The notes: generated by a model not told the origin, from the letters alone. A stretch of DNA of 28,125 nucleotides from an uncultured Collinsella sp. (GCA_905199225.1 CAJKFS010000032.1:1-28125); one strand, 5' to 3'. Counted from the stretch's first letter, positions 7,210 through 16,340 are shown. A program made the numbers and translations.

Positions 7210-8991
7210 ATGCTGCTTACGCAAACGACAACGCCCGAGGACGTCAAGGCTCTCGATCGCGCCGAGCTTCCGCTGCTCTGCGGCGAGATTCGCCACGCCA
7301 TCCTCGAAAGCTCCGCCGCCGTCGGCGGACACGTTGCCCCCAACCTGGGCGTCGTTGAGCTCACGGTCGCGCTCCATCGCGTGTTCAACTCCCCCACCGA
7401 CAAGATCGTCTTTGACGTGTCGCACCAGACCTACGCCCACAAGGCGCTGACCGGGCGCGCATATACCTATATCGATCCGAATCGTTTTGGCGAGGCCTCC
7501 GGCTTTGCCAACCCCGACGAGTCCGAGCACGACCTGTTTGCCATGGGCCACACTTCAACGTCCGTGAGCCTAGGCTGTGGCTTGGCGCATGCTCGCGACC
7601 TAGCGGGCGATGCGTACAACGTCATTACCGTTATTGGCGACGGCTCGCTTTCGGGCGGCTTGGCGTTTGAGGGTCTCGACAATGCCGCCGATCTCGACAG
7701 CAACCTGATCATCATCGTCAACGATAACGACCAGTCCATCGCCGAAAACCACGGTGGCCTCTACCGCAATCTCGCCGAACTGCGCGCCACAAACGGCACG
7801 GCCGAGCGCAACGTTTTCCGTGCGCTGGGACTCGACTACCGCTATCTGGACGCCGGCAACGACGTGTTGGCCCTGGTCGACACGCTGCAAGAGCTGCGCG
7901 ACATCGACCACCCCATCGTGCTGCACGTCTCCACCGCCAAGGGCAAGGGCTTTGAGCCAGCCCAGAGCGACCCCGAGCGCTGGCATCATGTGGGCCCGTT
8001 TGACATGGCGACTGGGCGCAAGCTCTGCCCGGGTCATCCGAGCGAGCCCGCACCGCGCACCTATGCCGACATTACGGGCGAGGCGCTCAGCGCCGCCATA
8101 GAGCGCGATCCGCAGGTCGTGGGCATCACGGCCGCCACGCCCTACATCATGGGCTTTACACCCGAGCTTCGCGCCGCGGCAGGCAAGCAGTTTGTTGACG
8201 TGGGCATTGCCGAAGAGCACGCCGTAACCTTTGCCACCGCGCTTGCGCGCTCGAGTGCCAAGCCAGTTTTTGGTGTGTACGGCACGTTTTTGCAGCGCGC
8301 CTACGACGAACTGTGGCACGACCTGTGCCTCAACGACGCCCCCGCAACCATCTTGGTGTTTGGCGCATCGATCTTTGGCACCACATCCGAGACGCACCTC
8401 TCGTTCTTTGATATCTCCATGCTGGGCGGTCTTCCCAACATGCGCTACTTGGCGCCGGCCTGCATGGAGGAATATCTGTCCATGCTAAGCAGTTCGCTCG
8501 ACCACCGCGAGCATCCCGTAGCGATCCGTGTACCGGGCATTGGCCTGGTAAGCCGCCCCGATCTGGCGCCTGCCGAGGACACCGACTACAGCGCCGTTCG
8601 CTACAACGTGGTGCGCCAGGGTCGCGACGTAGCAGTGCTCGCGCTCGGCGATTTCTTTGAGCTGGGCGAGCGCGTGGCGAACCGCTTGGCCGCCGAGTAC
8701 GGCATCGAAGCCACACTCGTCAACCCGCGCTTTGCGACCGAGCTCGACCGCGAGTTCCTCGACAGCCTTGCCGCCGAGCATCGCGTCGTCGTCACCCTCG
8801 AGGACGGCGTCTTGGACGGCGGCTGGGGCGAGCGCGTCGCGTGCTATCTGGCCTGCACACCTGTGCGCACGCGCACCTTCGGCATCGCCAAGGGCTTCCC
8901 CGACCGCTACGACCCCAACGAACTGCTCGCTCAGAACGGCATGACGGTCGAGAACATGGCCGCCGAAGCCGTAAGGCTACTCAACGAGTAA
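7210..8991 (+). CDS. dxs: divergent DXS-family thiamine-diphosphate enzyme
   Basis: 593 aa, somewhat short for 1-deoxy-D-xylulose-5-phosphate synthase (usually 620-640). The thiamine chemistry is intact: GGH41 and DVSH72 histidines, the diphosphate motif GDGSLSGG (143-150), KGKGFEPA, and catalytic E335 in GIAEEH. The acceptor phosphate pocket is not: where DXS has D-R-A-G-x-x-G-x-D-G-x-T-H this protein has F-G-A-S-x-x-G-T-T-S-E-T-H (384-396), so the Arg and Asp are lost (R423 and D430 in Deinococcus numbering); the second Arg (R480) in YPRG is replaced by Gly in VPGI. Y357 and H396 remain. It may use another acceptor. The ribosome site is weak (GGAG, 12 bases upstream), and a GCCGGC hairpin lies at 7160-7180 in the leader. 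Confidence 0.8.
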   Translation: MLLTQTTTPEDVKALDRAELPLLCGEIRHAILESSAAVGGHVAPNLGVVELTVALHRVFNSPTDKIVFDVSHQTYAHKALTGRAYTYIDPNRFGEASGFANPDESEHDLFAMGHTSTSVSLGCGLAHARDLAGDAYNVITVIGDGSLSGGLAFEGLDNAADLDSNLIIIVNDNDQSIAENHGGLYRNLAELRATNGTAERNVFRALGLDYRYLDAGNDVLALVDTLQELRDIDHPIVLHVSTAKGKGFEPAQSDPERWHHVGPFDMATGRKLCPGHPSEPAPRTYADITGEALSAAIERDPQVVGITAATPYIMGFTPELRAAAGKQFVDVGIAEEHAVTFATALARSSAKPVFGVYGTFLQRAYDELWHDLCLNDAPATILVFGASIFGTTSETHLSFFDISMLGGLPNMRYLAPACMEEYLSMLSSSLDHREHPVAIRVPGIGLVSRPDLAPAEDTDYSAVRYNVVRQGRDVAVLALGDFFELGERVANRLAAEYGIEATLVNPRFATELDREFLDSLAAEHRVVVTLEDGVLDGGWGERVACYLACTPVRTRTFGIAKGFPDRYDPNELLAQNGMTVENMAAEAVRLLNE

Positions 8992-9030
8992 AAAACCTCC
9001 GCAAGGGAAGCGCCCCCTGCGGAGGTTTTT
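8991..9030 (+). terminator. intrinsic terminator of the DXS-like gene
   Basis: Stem CCTCCGC (8996-9002) / GCGGAGG (9019-9025), flanked by AAAAA on the left and TTTTT on the right, so it is strong on the plus strand and usable on both. It overlaps the stop codon by one base. Confidence 0.9.
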
Positions 9031-9048
9031 ATTTTCGTGGCGCGAATA

Positions 9049-9264
9049 TCTCGATCCGTAACATCTATGGCCCGAATTCCCGTCTAACTGTTACAGATCT
9101 AGATAAGACGTCTTAGTCCCTGACCTTTGTCTCAATCTGTAACAGATAGAGACCTTTTGTCCGTCCAGATGTTACAGATTGAGACATTCGAATTCCCCTG
9201 AAGAGAAAATCTCGATCTGTAACAGTTACTCGGCAAAAATGGCTGCAGATGTTACAGATTGAGA
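9049..9264. repeat. array of six 15-bp sites, alternating orientation, 40-41 bp period
   Basis: Sites start at 9049, 9089, 9130, 9170, 9210 and 9250. Sites 1, 3 and 5 read TCTCRATCYGTAACA; sites 2, 4 and 6 read the reverse complement TGTTACAGAT(T)GAGA. Sites 3/4 form a perfect 17-bp inverted repeat and the plus-strand sequence of site 3 (9125-9144) is the exact 20-bp reverse complement of 9250-9269. All three pairs enclose exactly 25 bp; inter-pair gaps are 26 and 25 bp. Spacers differ, apart from a shared CGAATTCCC. No gene overlaps. Not a CRISPR because orientation alternates. Confidence 0.8.
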
Positions 9265-9302
9265 CAAAGCAGCGAGGCAGGCCGCCACATCTGCAAGAAC
9301 CA

Positions 9303-9332
9303 CCACAAAGGTGCCTGTCCCTTTTTGGTAGG
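9303..9332. repeat. CTGTCCC hairpin, copy 2 (imperfect)
   Basis: CCACAAAG (9303-9310) pairs imperfectly with CTTTTTGG (9321-9328) around GTGCCTGTCCC; TAGG follows. Same core word and T-run as the copies at 352-380 and 22901-22935. Confidence 0.5.
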
Positions 9333-9375
9333 TAGAATTACCCATAAGGTAAGTATGTTTCTGAGTTATTTCGTG

Positions 9376-9405
9376 TTGACCCATTTGAGCGGGATAGGGT
9401 ATAAC
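9376..9405 (+). promoter_or_regulatory. sigma-70-type promoter of the amino-acid importer operon
   Basis: TTGACC (9376-9381), 18-bp spacer, TATAAC (9400-9405). Predicted start near 9412, giving a leader of about 37 nt before the lipoprotein gene. Confidence 0.65.
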
Positions 9406-9448
9406 TCTACTCAACCGCTAGGGATTTTATTGAGAAAGGTGTTCTACC

Positions 9449-10444
9449 ATGAGCAAGAACCTCTCCCAGCAGGTCGTTCTCGACCGCCGCGGCTTCGTTG
9501 CCGCCACCTTCGCAACCGTCGCCGGCCTTGGTCTTGCCGGCTGCTCCGACACCAGCGCCGAGGCCGACAAGGGTTCCGCCGCCGGCTCCTCCAAGAGCTC
9601 CGAGGATACCGAGGCTTCCACCACGCTCGATGCCAAGGCATTCGACAAGCTCGTCAACGACGGCCCTAAGGCCGATGACGACGCCATCGCCGCCAGCACC
9701 TGGGCGACCGCCGTCAAGGACGCCGGCGTCTTTAAGATCGGTGGCGTTCAGACCTCCACGCTCTTCTCCCTCCTCAACGAGAAGGACGGTCAGACCCGCG
9801 GCTTCGACGCCGGCATCGCACAGCTCCTGTCCAACTACATTCTGGGCGAGAACAAGGTCGAGATCACCCAGGTGACCTCGGACACGCGCGAGTCCGTCCT
9901 GCAGAACAGCCAGGTCGACGCCGTCTTTGCCACCTACACCATTACCGATGAGCGCAAGAAGCTCGTCTCCTTTGCCGGTCCCTACTACTACACCCAGCAG
10001 GCTATCCTGGTGCTCGCCGATAACGACGACATCAAGAGCGTCGACGACCTGGCCGACAAGAACGTCGCCGTCCAGTCCGGCTCCAACGGCCCCGCCATCC
10101 TGGAGGAGTTCGCTCCCAAGGCCAGCCAACAGGAGTTCAAGACCGACGAGGAGGCCCGCCAGGCACTCCAGCAGGGCCGCGTTGACGCCTACGTCATCGA
10201 TAACAACATGCAGCAGAGCGCCCTGGTCCGCGAGCCCGGTAAGTACAAGATCGCCGGCAAGCCCTTCGGCAGCAAGGAGCCCTATGGTATCGGCCTGCCG
10301 CTCGATTCCGACGGCGTCGCCTTTGTCAACGACTTCCTTAAGAAGATCGAGGACGACGGCACCTGGACCGAGCTGTGGCAGATCTGCATCGGTGACCGTA
10401 CGGGCGACACCAATGTTCCCGAGCTGCCCGAGATCGGCGCCTAG
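9449..10444 (+). CDS. polar amino-acid ABC importer, substrate-binding lipoprotein (glutamate type)
   Basis: 331 aa. The N-terminus has a twin-arginine motif DRRGFV (12-17) followed by a hydrophobic stretch and lipobox LAGC with Cys32, so it is probably exported folded by Tat and lipid-anchored. A Ser/Ala/Glu linker (about 33-60) precedes a type 3 solute-binding domain (SBP_bac_3), recognised by SVLQNSQVDAVFATYTITDE and ERKKLVSFAGPYYYTQQA. It delivers glutamate or a similar polar amino acid to the permeases encoded downstream. The ribosome site AAAGG lies 10 bases upstream. A hairpin between this gene and the permeases should keep binder levels above permease levels. Confidence 0.9.
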   Translation: MSKNLSQQVVLDRRGFVAATFATVAGLGLAGCSDTSAEADKGSAAGSSKSSEDTEASTTLDAKAFDKLVNDGPKADDDAIAASTWATAVKDAGVFKIGGVQTSTLFSLLNEKDGQTRGFDAGIAQLLSNYILGENKVEITQVTSDTRESVLQNSQVDAVFATYTITDERKKLVSFAGPYYYTQQAILVLADNDDIKSVDDLADKNVAVQSGSNGPAILEEFAPKASQQEFKTDEEARQALQQGRVDAYVIDNNMQQSALVREPGKYKIAGKPFGSKEPYGIGLPLDSDGVAFVNDFLKKIEDDGTWTELWQICIGDRTGDTNVPELPEIGA

Positions 10445-10532
10445 GCAGCGAGCCTGGTAACGACCGCAACGAAACCATACGGAAACGCATGATGCGCTTT
10501 ATTGCGGTAAACTGTTTCCTCACTGAGTTGTC

Positions 10533-10564
10533 GGGGCTTCCGTACACACGGGAGCCCCTTTCCT
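10533..10564 (+). terminator. attenuating hairpin between binder and permease genes
   Basis: 11-bp stem 10533-10543 / 10548-10558 (GGGGCTTCCGT / ACGGGAGCCCC, one G-T pair), ACAC loop, then TTTCCTT. A partial terminator here is the usual way to give excess binding protein in ABC importer operons. Confidence 0.65.
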
Positions 10565-10582
10565 TACCGGCGGGAGGTCCGC

Positions 10583-11242
10583 ATGAGTCTCTCCGAGCTC
10601 TGGTCGCTCTATGGCCAGAACTATATCGACGCACTGCTAGCAACCTGGGGCATGACGCTTGAGTCGTTTGCCATCGCCATGGTGCTGGCCGTCGCCGTCA
10701 CCGTGATGCGCGTGTCGCCGCTCAAGCCGCTGCGCGTCTTTGGCGACCTGTATGTTCAGGTCTTCCGTAACATCCCCGGCATCGCGCTACTCATCATCGT
10801 CGTCTATGCGCTGCCGCCGCTCAAAGTCGTCCTGCCCTACCGCACCTGCGTTATCGTCGCCACGGTCCTTTTGGGCTCGGCCTTTGGCTCCGAGAACTTT
10901 ATGAGCGGCATCAACACCGTCGGCGTCGGCCAGGTGGAAGCCGCCCGCTCGCTCGGCATGAGCTTCAGCCGCATCCTCGCCAAGATCGTGATTCCGCAGG
11001 CGCTGCGCTCGAGCGTATTGCCCATGACCAACCTCTTTATCGCCGTCATGCTCACCACCGCGCTCGGCAGCCAGGTGCCGCTTAAACCGCAGGAGCTCAC
11101 CGGCGTGGTGAGCTACATCAACACGCGCTCGCTCGGCGGCGTCGCCGCGTTCTTTATCTCGGCGCTCGGCTACCTGGGCACGGCCTTTGTGGTGAGCCAC
11201 ATTGGCAACTACATCGATAAGAAGGTGAGGATCCTCCGATGA
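10583..11242 (+). CDS. polar amino-acid ABC importer, permease 1
   Basis: 219 aa, five or so membrane helices (HisMQ/GluC type). The cytoplasmic EAA loop that docks the ATPase is clear: GVGQVEAARSLGMS followed by IVIPQALR (about residues 113-137). GGGAGG stands 5 bases before the start. The stop overlaps the next permease start by 4 nt (ATGA), indicating translational coupling and a heterodimeric channel. Confidence 0.93.
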   Translation: MSLSELWSLYGQNYIDALLATWGMTLESFAIAMVLAVAVTVMRVSPLKPLRVFGDLYVQVFRNIPGIALLIIVVYALPPLKVVLPYRTCVIVATVLLGSAFGSENFMSGINTVGVGQVEAARSLGMSFSRILAKIVIPQALRSSVLPMTNLFIAVMLTTALGSQVPLKPQELTGVVSYINTRSLGGVAAFFISALGYLGTAFVVSHIGNYIDKKVRILR

Positions 11243-12072
11243 GCAAACATTCCTCCCCTGCACTTACCATGCGCGATGCGCTCTACGAGGCTCCCGGCCC
11301 CAAGATGCGCGCCAAGATTCGCATCGGCACCGCCATCTCGCTTGTCGCCGTCGCCGCGCTCGTCGTCCTCGTGCTGCAGCGCTTTTATGTGACCGGTCAG
11401 CTTTCAGTCCACTATTGGTATTTCTTTACGCACCTCACCACCTGGAAGTTCCTGCTTGCCGGCTTTGAGGGCACCGTTAAAGTCGCACTCACCGCCGGCG
11501 CCATCGCGCTGGTGCTGGGCTTAGCCCTTATGCTCGGCCGCACCAGCGACATCAAGCCGCTGCAGCTGGTCTGCCGCGTGCTCACCGATTTCTTCCGTGG
11601 CGTGCCGAGCCTGCTGTTCATCTACTTCTTCTTTTTGGTGCTGCCCCAGTACAAGATCGCGCTGCCGTCGTTTTGGATGCTCACGCTTCCCGTCGCGCTC
11701 GCTGCAGCCGGCGTACTTGCCGAGATCTTCCGTGCCGGCGTTAACGCCGTGCCGCGCGGCCAGGTCGAAGCCGCCCAGGCACTCGGCCTCTCCAAAGCTA
11801 AAATCACCTTTAAAATCGTGTTGCCGCAGGCTATTCGGTTTATCATTCCGTCGTTGATTTCGCAGCTTGTGGTCGTAGTCAAGGACACCACCGTCGCCTA
11901 TGTCGTGAGCTACCCCGACCTCATGCAAAATGCCCGCGTGCTCATTACCAACTACGACGCCCTCGTGTCGGTCTACCTGGTGATCGCGGTCATCTACATC
12001 CTCATCAACGTCGCGATCAACAAGGCCGCTGTCTACGTTTCGCACAAGACCGGCGCGACCATCATCCGCTAA
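11239..12072 (+). CDS. polar amino-acid ABC importer, permease 2
   Basis: 277 aa (GluD type), with a longer N-terminal region than permease 1. The EAA loop reads RGQVEAAQALGLS then IVLPQAIRFIIPSL. The start overlaps the previous stop (ATGA); its GAGG ribosome site lies inside the palindrome GAGGATCCTC. Partner of permease 1 in the membrane channel. Confidence 0.93.
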   Translation: MSKHSSPALTMRDALYEAPGPKMRAKIRIGTAISLVAVAALVVLVLQRFYVTGQLSVHYWYFFTHLTTWKFLLAGFEGTVKVALTAGAIALVLGLALMLGRTSDIKPLQLVCRVLTDFFRGVPSLLFIYFFFLVLPQYKIALPSFWMLTLPVALAAAGVLAEIFRAGVNAVPRGQVEAAQALGLSKAKITFKIVLPQAIRFIIPSLISQLVVVVKDTTVAYVVSYPDLMQNARVLITNYDALVSVYLVIAVIYILINVAINKAAVYVSHKTGATIIR

Positions 12073-12108
12073 CGCTTTACCATTTCGAGTCATAAGGAGC
12101 CGAGCACC

Positions 12109-12873
<765 letters not shown>

Positions 12874-12924
12874 CCAGACCGCCCACCCGCCAGCCATGCC
12901 CATCCAAACTCGAAAGTTACACCT

Positions 12925-13734
12925 ATGATCGGAACTCGCACTTCATCGTCATACACCCCGCACGTCGACGTCGCCCCCGCCGACCGCCCACTCATCCTCG
13001 TCGCACCGCGCTGGGAAGAGGCAGAGCCGTTTTTAACCGAGATGCTCTCCCCCAACGAGGAAATCGCAAGTGTCTTTGTCGATGCCATCCTTGCCGCTGG
13101 CGGCCTGCCGCTGCAGATGTCCATCACCGAGGACATTGAGGTCATCCGTCATTACGTTGATATCGCCGACGGCATCGCCATCCCCGGCGGCCCCGACGTC
13201 AATCCCAAACGTTGGGGCGATGATCGACCCTACGACCCCACCCTCTGCTGCGAGATCCGCGATAGCTTTGAGTTTAAGCTGGTCGGCGAGGTGCTTCGCG
13301 CCAAGAAGCCGCTCTTTACCACCTGCCGCGGCACGCAGCTGCTCAACGTCGCCACTGGCGGCACCCTGTGCATGGACGTGCCGAGCCTGGGCGCTCGCGA
13401 GGGTCGCACGCAGTGGCGTCACACTCACGTGCTCAACGATCCCGTGCACCCCGTCGAGGTCGTGCCGGGCTCGCTGCTGGAACGCGCGGTTGGCGGGCAC
13501 AGGCTAATCCAAACCAACTCCGCACACCACTGCTGCGTCGACCGTCTGGGTAAGAGCACGCGCTTGGTCGCCAAGGCAACCGACGGCGTTCCCGAGTGCA
13601 TCGAAGTCGAAGGCCAGCCTTTCTGCCTGGGCGTGCAATGGCATCCCGAGTACACGTGGAAGACGCTCGAAACCGACTTTAACCTGTGGAAGTCGTTTGT
13701 CGAAGCAGCGGCCAAGGTAAAGCAGGCCCGCTAG
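12925..13734 (+). CDS. class-I glutamine-amidotransferase-like hydrolase (peptidase C26 / PuuD type)
   Basis: 269 aa. The catalytic triad of the family is present: nucleophile C134 in FTTCRGTQLLN, H240 and E242 in VQWHPEY. IPGGPDVNP (87-94) and NSAHH (198-202) are also typical. Family members cleave gamma-glutamyl amides (gamma-glutamyl-GABA, folate polyglutamate, other gamma-glutamyl compounds). The location 51 bp after the importer ATPase, without a terminator, suggests the operon takes up and hydrolyses a gamma-glutamyl compound or feeds glutamate metabolism. The ribosome site is weak (GAAAG), and the ~20 N-terminal residues before the domain leave the start somewhat uncertain. Confidence 0.87.
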   Translation: MIGTRTSSSYTPHVDVAPADRPLILVAPRWEEAEPFLTEMLSPNEEIASVFVDAILAAGGLPLQMSITEDIEVIRHYVDIADGIAIPGGPDVNPKRWGDDRPYDPTLCCEIRDSFEFKLVGEVLRAKKPLFTTCRGTQLLNVATGGTLCMDVPSLGAREGRTQWRHTHVLNDPVHPVEVVPGSLLERAVGGHRLIQTNSAHHCCVDRLGKSTRLVAKATDGVPECIEVEGQPFCLGVQWHPEYTWKTLETDFNLWKSFVEAAAKVKQAR

Positions 13735-13768
13735 CTCGCGAACCACTCAGGTTAAAGCCTCCTAAGCC

Positions 13769-13812
13769 GGGGGGGGCGGACACCAGCTACGGTGCCCGCC
13801 CCCCTGTATTTG
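13769..13812. terminator. GC-rich bidirectional terminator between convergent operons
   Basis: Stem of about 13 bp: a G-run ending in GCGG (13769-13779) and CACC pair with GGTG and CCGCCCCCC (13791-13804), with one A-C mismatch and an AGCTAC loop. On the plus strand it is followed by TGTATTTGAT. It separates the importer operon from the convergent exporter genes. Confidence 0.7.
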
Positions 13813-13844
13813 ATATGCTCGGTATGATTATCCCTCACAAACAA

Positions 13845-14663
13845 TCAGAGAAATCTCGACCGCAATCGGTCGACAGTAAAGCAAATGGTAAAAACGCTTG
13901 CTACGTTTATGAGGCAGTCAATTAAAATCGAGATGCATTGACCATTCCCCAACGGGGTCACGCCGCAAATCCACATGAGCATCGAGGCTGGAAGCGGAAG
14001 CATGGAATTGGCGCCGACCTGTATGTAGATCGCTACGACGTTGACAAGCAGCAGCATGCCAATCGGACCGATGCCGGACCCAAAATAGGAAACAACGATT
14101 ACGCAAGAAACCACGTATGCAAGGCAGGCAGCGGCGGCAAGAACAAGTCGATAGCAAATAATATTCAGGTTGAAATACTGCTGAGCATCCAAAACGATCG
14201 CGCAGTTAAGACAGTACAAAACGACACTCGTCAGGATAAACGCGCCCAAAAGGGCAAAAGAAGACAGCACCACTCGCGCAACGATAGCGCACACTCGCTT
14301 CTCTCCCCGAGCCTCCGACAACCCCCACGGCTCCTCGACAAAGCCCGAGCTGACAAAGCGCGGCACGATACAAGCCGCGATGAACGGAAAGAACAATGCA
14401 TGAGCCAACGGGGCTACGTTGAACAGCAGACCGCGAAAAACCTCTGCATTACCAAATAGAAGGACATCCTCCGCCGATAACCGAAGCGTCGGGTCTGGGA
14501 AAAAGCCCAAGAAACTGTTCTCACGGAGGCTACAGAACCACATCGGGAAAGAATCAAGCTGCAATACCACCATGTACGCATAAACTACCAGGATTAAGGC
14601 GTACGCCCATTTGCTCACATGCTTCAATTCTGACTGGAGAAGTCTTTTAATCTGACGAGCCAT
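13845..14663 (-). CDS. ABC-2 type exporter permease (LanG/E-like)
   Basis: 272 aa with about six membrane helices and no soluble domain. It has the size and layout of lantibiotic-immunity or bacitracin-type permeases, but sequence identity is too low to name the subfamily. The ATG at 14663 is preceded by a G-run 9 bases away; a GTG at 14672 is too close to it. The gene overlaps the preceding permease by 40 nt, so translation is probably coupled. Base composition is lower in GC than the genes to the left. Confidence 0.72.
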   Translation of the reverse strand: MARQIKRLLQSELKHVSKWAYALILVVYAYMVVLQLDSFPMWFCSLRENSFLGFFPDPTLRLSAEDVLLFGNAEVFRGLLFNVAPLAHALFFPFIAACIVPRFVSSGFVEEPWGLSEARGEKRVCAIVARVVLSSFALLGAFILTSVVLYCLNCAIVLDAQQYFNLNIICYRLVLAAAACLAYVVSCVIVVSYFGSGIGPIGMLLLVNVVAIYIQVGANSMLPLPASMLMWICGVTPLGNGQCISILIDCLINVASVFTICFTVDRLRSRFL

Positions 14664-15472
14664 TGAGCACACCCCCCAGCGCGAAAGCTCACGAGAGCGT
14701 AAATCAATACCGATAGACAGCTGGCTGCCACGCCATATTCCAGAAGTGTCAGCTGACCCATATCGCTATACCCAAGGGCACATCCGACTCCAAGGTACGG
14801 CCCTGGAAGGAGGAAGATCCATCGCAAGGATGGTATGGGCGCCTGGAGGAAAGTCCCGTAGAGCGTCAAGCTCATGACAAATCCAACTATTAGCACAGCC
14901 CCGCTCAATACAGCGCTGCCTGTGATCCGATAGATGGTCACCGTCTCCAGCACAACCGATATCACCAATACGGCGTTGATCATCATTGCAGGCAAAAATG
15001 CAGTTAGCATGTCGTGCGAGTAGTTATGCCCTCCACGTATTATGGCTATTGCAAAAAGAAGAAGGCAAAGCGCACTATATGCTGCGCCAATTATTAAAGC
15101 AGACGAAAGCACATGTGCTAGGGCCCCATTAAAGCGGGTAAGACCTCTTGCTGAAGAAATTCGGTATCCCTCTTCATAGCCGCGCTCCTGTAAAATCGCT
15201 AGGCAAACGATGAGCGGAACGAACAGAGAGGTGCCGGCAAAAGCACTGCGCACAAGGGACTCATCGGGTGCAGAAGGATCGATTAGATTCCAGAGGAAAC
15301 CAATATCCTCCCCAAAAACGCTATTGCTAAAGGCGAGCAACGTTGTTCCGTTTTTTAGAAAGACACCGAAGAGAAGGCCGAACGCCAGCATAAGCGCAAG
15401 ACCAAACTTCGCCGGAAACATCCGCTGCAAACGCATCATATCTGCCTTTATGGGATGGATCGCCCGCTTCAT
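14624..15472 (-). CDS. ABC-2 type exporter permease (LanE-like)
   Basis: 282 aa with about six membrane helices; a large extracytoplasmic loop between helices 1 and 2 (FLWNLIDPSAPDESLV region) and an LQERGYEEGYR motif typical of LanE/BcrB-like permeases after helix 2. The start overlaps the ATPase stop by 4 nt and the end overlaps the next permease by 40 nt. Probable heterodimeric partner of the following permease. Confidence 0.75.
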   Translation of the reverse strand: MKRAIHPIKADMMRLQRMFPAKFGLALMLAFGLLFGVFLKNGTTLLAFSNSVFGEDIGFLWNLIDPSAPDESLVRSAFAGTSLFVPLIVCLAILQERGYEEGYRISSARGLTRFNGALAHVLSSALIIGAAYSALCLLLFAIAIIRGGHNYSHDMLTAFLPAMMINAVLVISVVLETVTIYRITGSAVLSGAVLIVGFVMSLTLYGTFLQAPIPSLRWIFLLPGPYLGVGCALGYSDMGQLTLLEYGVAASCLSVLIYALVSFRAGGCAQWLVRLKDFSSQN

Positions 15473-16230
15473 AGCGAGACCGCCTTCATCAAGCGCCTGT
15501 AATACTCTTTTAGGGATGGCGCCTCATCCCCTATGACGTCCATCGATTCCTTTTTCAGCAGTTCGCCGTCATGAAGAAACAGGCAGCTTGTTGCAACCGA
15601 TGCCAGCTCATCCAAGTCGTGGCTAGAGATAAGCATAGTTTTGCCCTGCTCCCGATTCAATCGACCGATAAGGGTCCATATACTCTCGATGCCCAACGGA
15701 TCCAATCCATTTGCCGGCTCATCGAAAATTAGTATGTCGGTGTCGCCCAACAAAGCCGTAGCTATATCCAGTCGCCGTTTCATTCCCAGAGAAAAACTGC
15801 TCACGCTCTTTTTCTCATCGGCATCCAGCCCGACTAGGCGCAAAACGCGAGGAATCTCACGATTCGCATCAAGCCCCCATTCCGAACATCGGATTTGGAG
15901 ATTCTCAACCACACTGAGGGATTGGTATGCTCCGCTGGAATCTGGCACATAGCCGATACGCGTCCGCATCAGGCCAAGCTCTCTTTTTGATTTGCCTCCA
16001 AAGAGCTCCACGCTCCCCGACGATGGCTCACAGAGACCCAAGACGATTTTAATAAGCGTGCTTTTGCCCGCACCGTTTGCGCCGACAAGGGCACAGAGCT
16101 CAGACTGATGCACCTCGAAGGAAACGTCATGCAAAACGCGCCGTTTCCCGTAGCGCTTTGACAGCTTTGATAGCTTTATCGCTGATGCGTTCATTGTCCT
16201 CCTGTTCTGCTTGATAGGAAAACCGCTCAT
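15469..16230 (-). CDS. ABC exporter ATPase, bacitracin/lantibiotic-immunity type
   Basis: 253 aa. Walker A GANGAGKST (50-58), signature FSLGMKRR (146-153), Walker B ILIFDEPANGLDPLGI and H204 in SSHDLDE. The signature and NGLDPLGI wording are those of the BcrA/LanF branch. In that branch the Q-loop glutamine is commonly Glu; here the position is D97 in IGYVPDSSGAY, a related acidic substitution. Two starts are possible: 16230 (AAGGA, 5 bases away) and 16194 (AGGAGG, 3 bases away); the second would begin closer to the conserved domain. The gene heads an ATPase-permease-permease operon, like lanFEG, without a peptide precursor or modification enzyme nearby. Confidence 0.85.
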   Translation of the reverse strand: MSGFPIKQNRRTMNASAIKLSKLSKRYGKRRVLHDVSFEVHQSELCALVGANGAGKSTLIKIVLGLCEPSSGSVELFGGKSKRELGLMRTRIGYVPDSSGAYQSLSVVENLQIRCSEWGLDANREIPRVLRLVGLDADEKKSVSSFSLGMKRRLDIATALLGDTDILIFDEPANGLDPLGIESIWTLIGRLNREQGKTMLISSHDLDELASVATSCLFLHDGELLKKESMDVIGDEAPSLKEYYRRLMKAVSL

Positions 16231-16265
16231 ATCGTTCCTTCTTTCCTTTATCGTTTTCCATAGTT

Positions 16266-16297
16266 GTTATTGTTTTTCGATAACTCATATTTGTCAA
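16266..16297 (-). promoter_or_regulatory. promoter with inverted repeat for the exporter operon
   Basis: Minus-strand TTGACA (16297-16292), 17-bp spacer, AACAAT (16274-16269). An inverted repeat GTTAT (16266-16270) / ATAAC (16280-16284) overlaps the -10 region, a plausible operator. The stretch is AT-rich compared with the rest of the window. Confidence 0.55.
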
Positions 16298-16309
16298 GAT
16301 AATCTAAAA

Positions 16310-16340
16310 GAAGGGACCCATGTTAGACACGGGTCCCTTC
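16310..16340 (-). terminator. intrinsic terminator of the XRE/DUF2975 operon
   Basis: Perfect 10-bp stem GAAGGGACCC (16310-16319) / GGGTCCCTTC (16331-16340). On the minus strand it is followed by TTTTAGATT. It separates the regulator operon from the exporter promoter. Confidence 0.85.

Noticed and set aside
9049..9264. CRISPR array
   Set aside because: Repeats are 15 bp, spacers 25 bp, and orientation alternates; no cas genes.
13686..13925. 79-codon plus-strand frame across the terminator
   Set aside because: Overlaps the end of the C26 hydrolase and a strong hairpin; composition is not protein-like.
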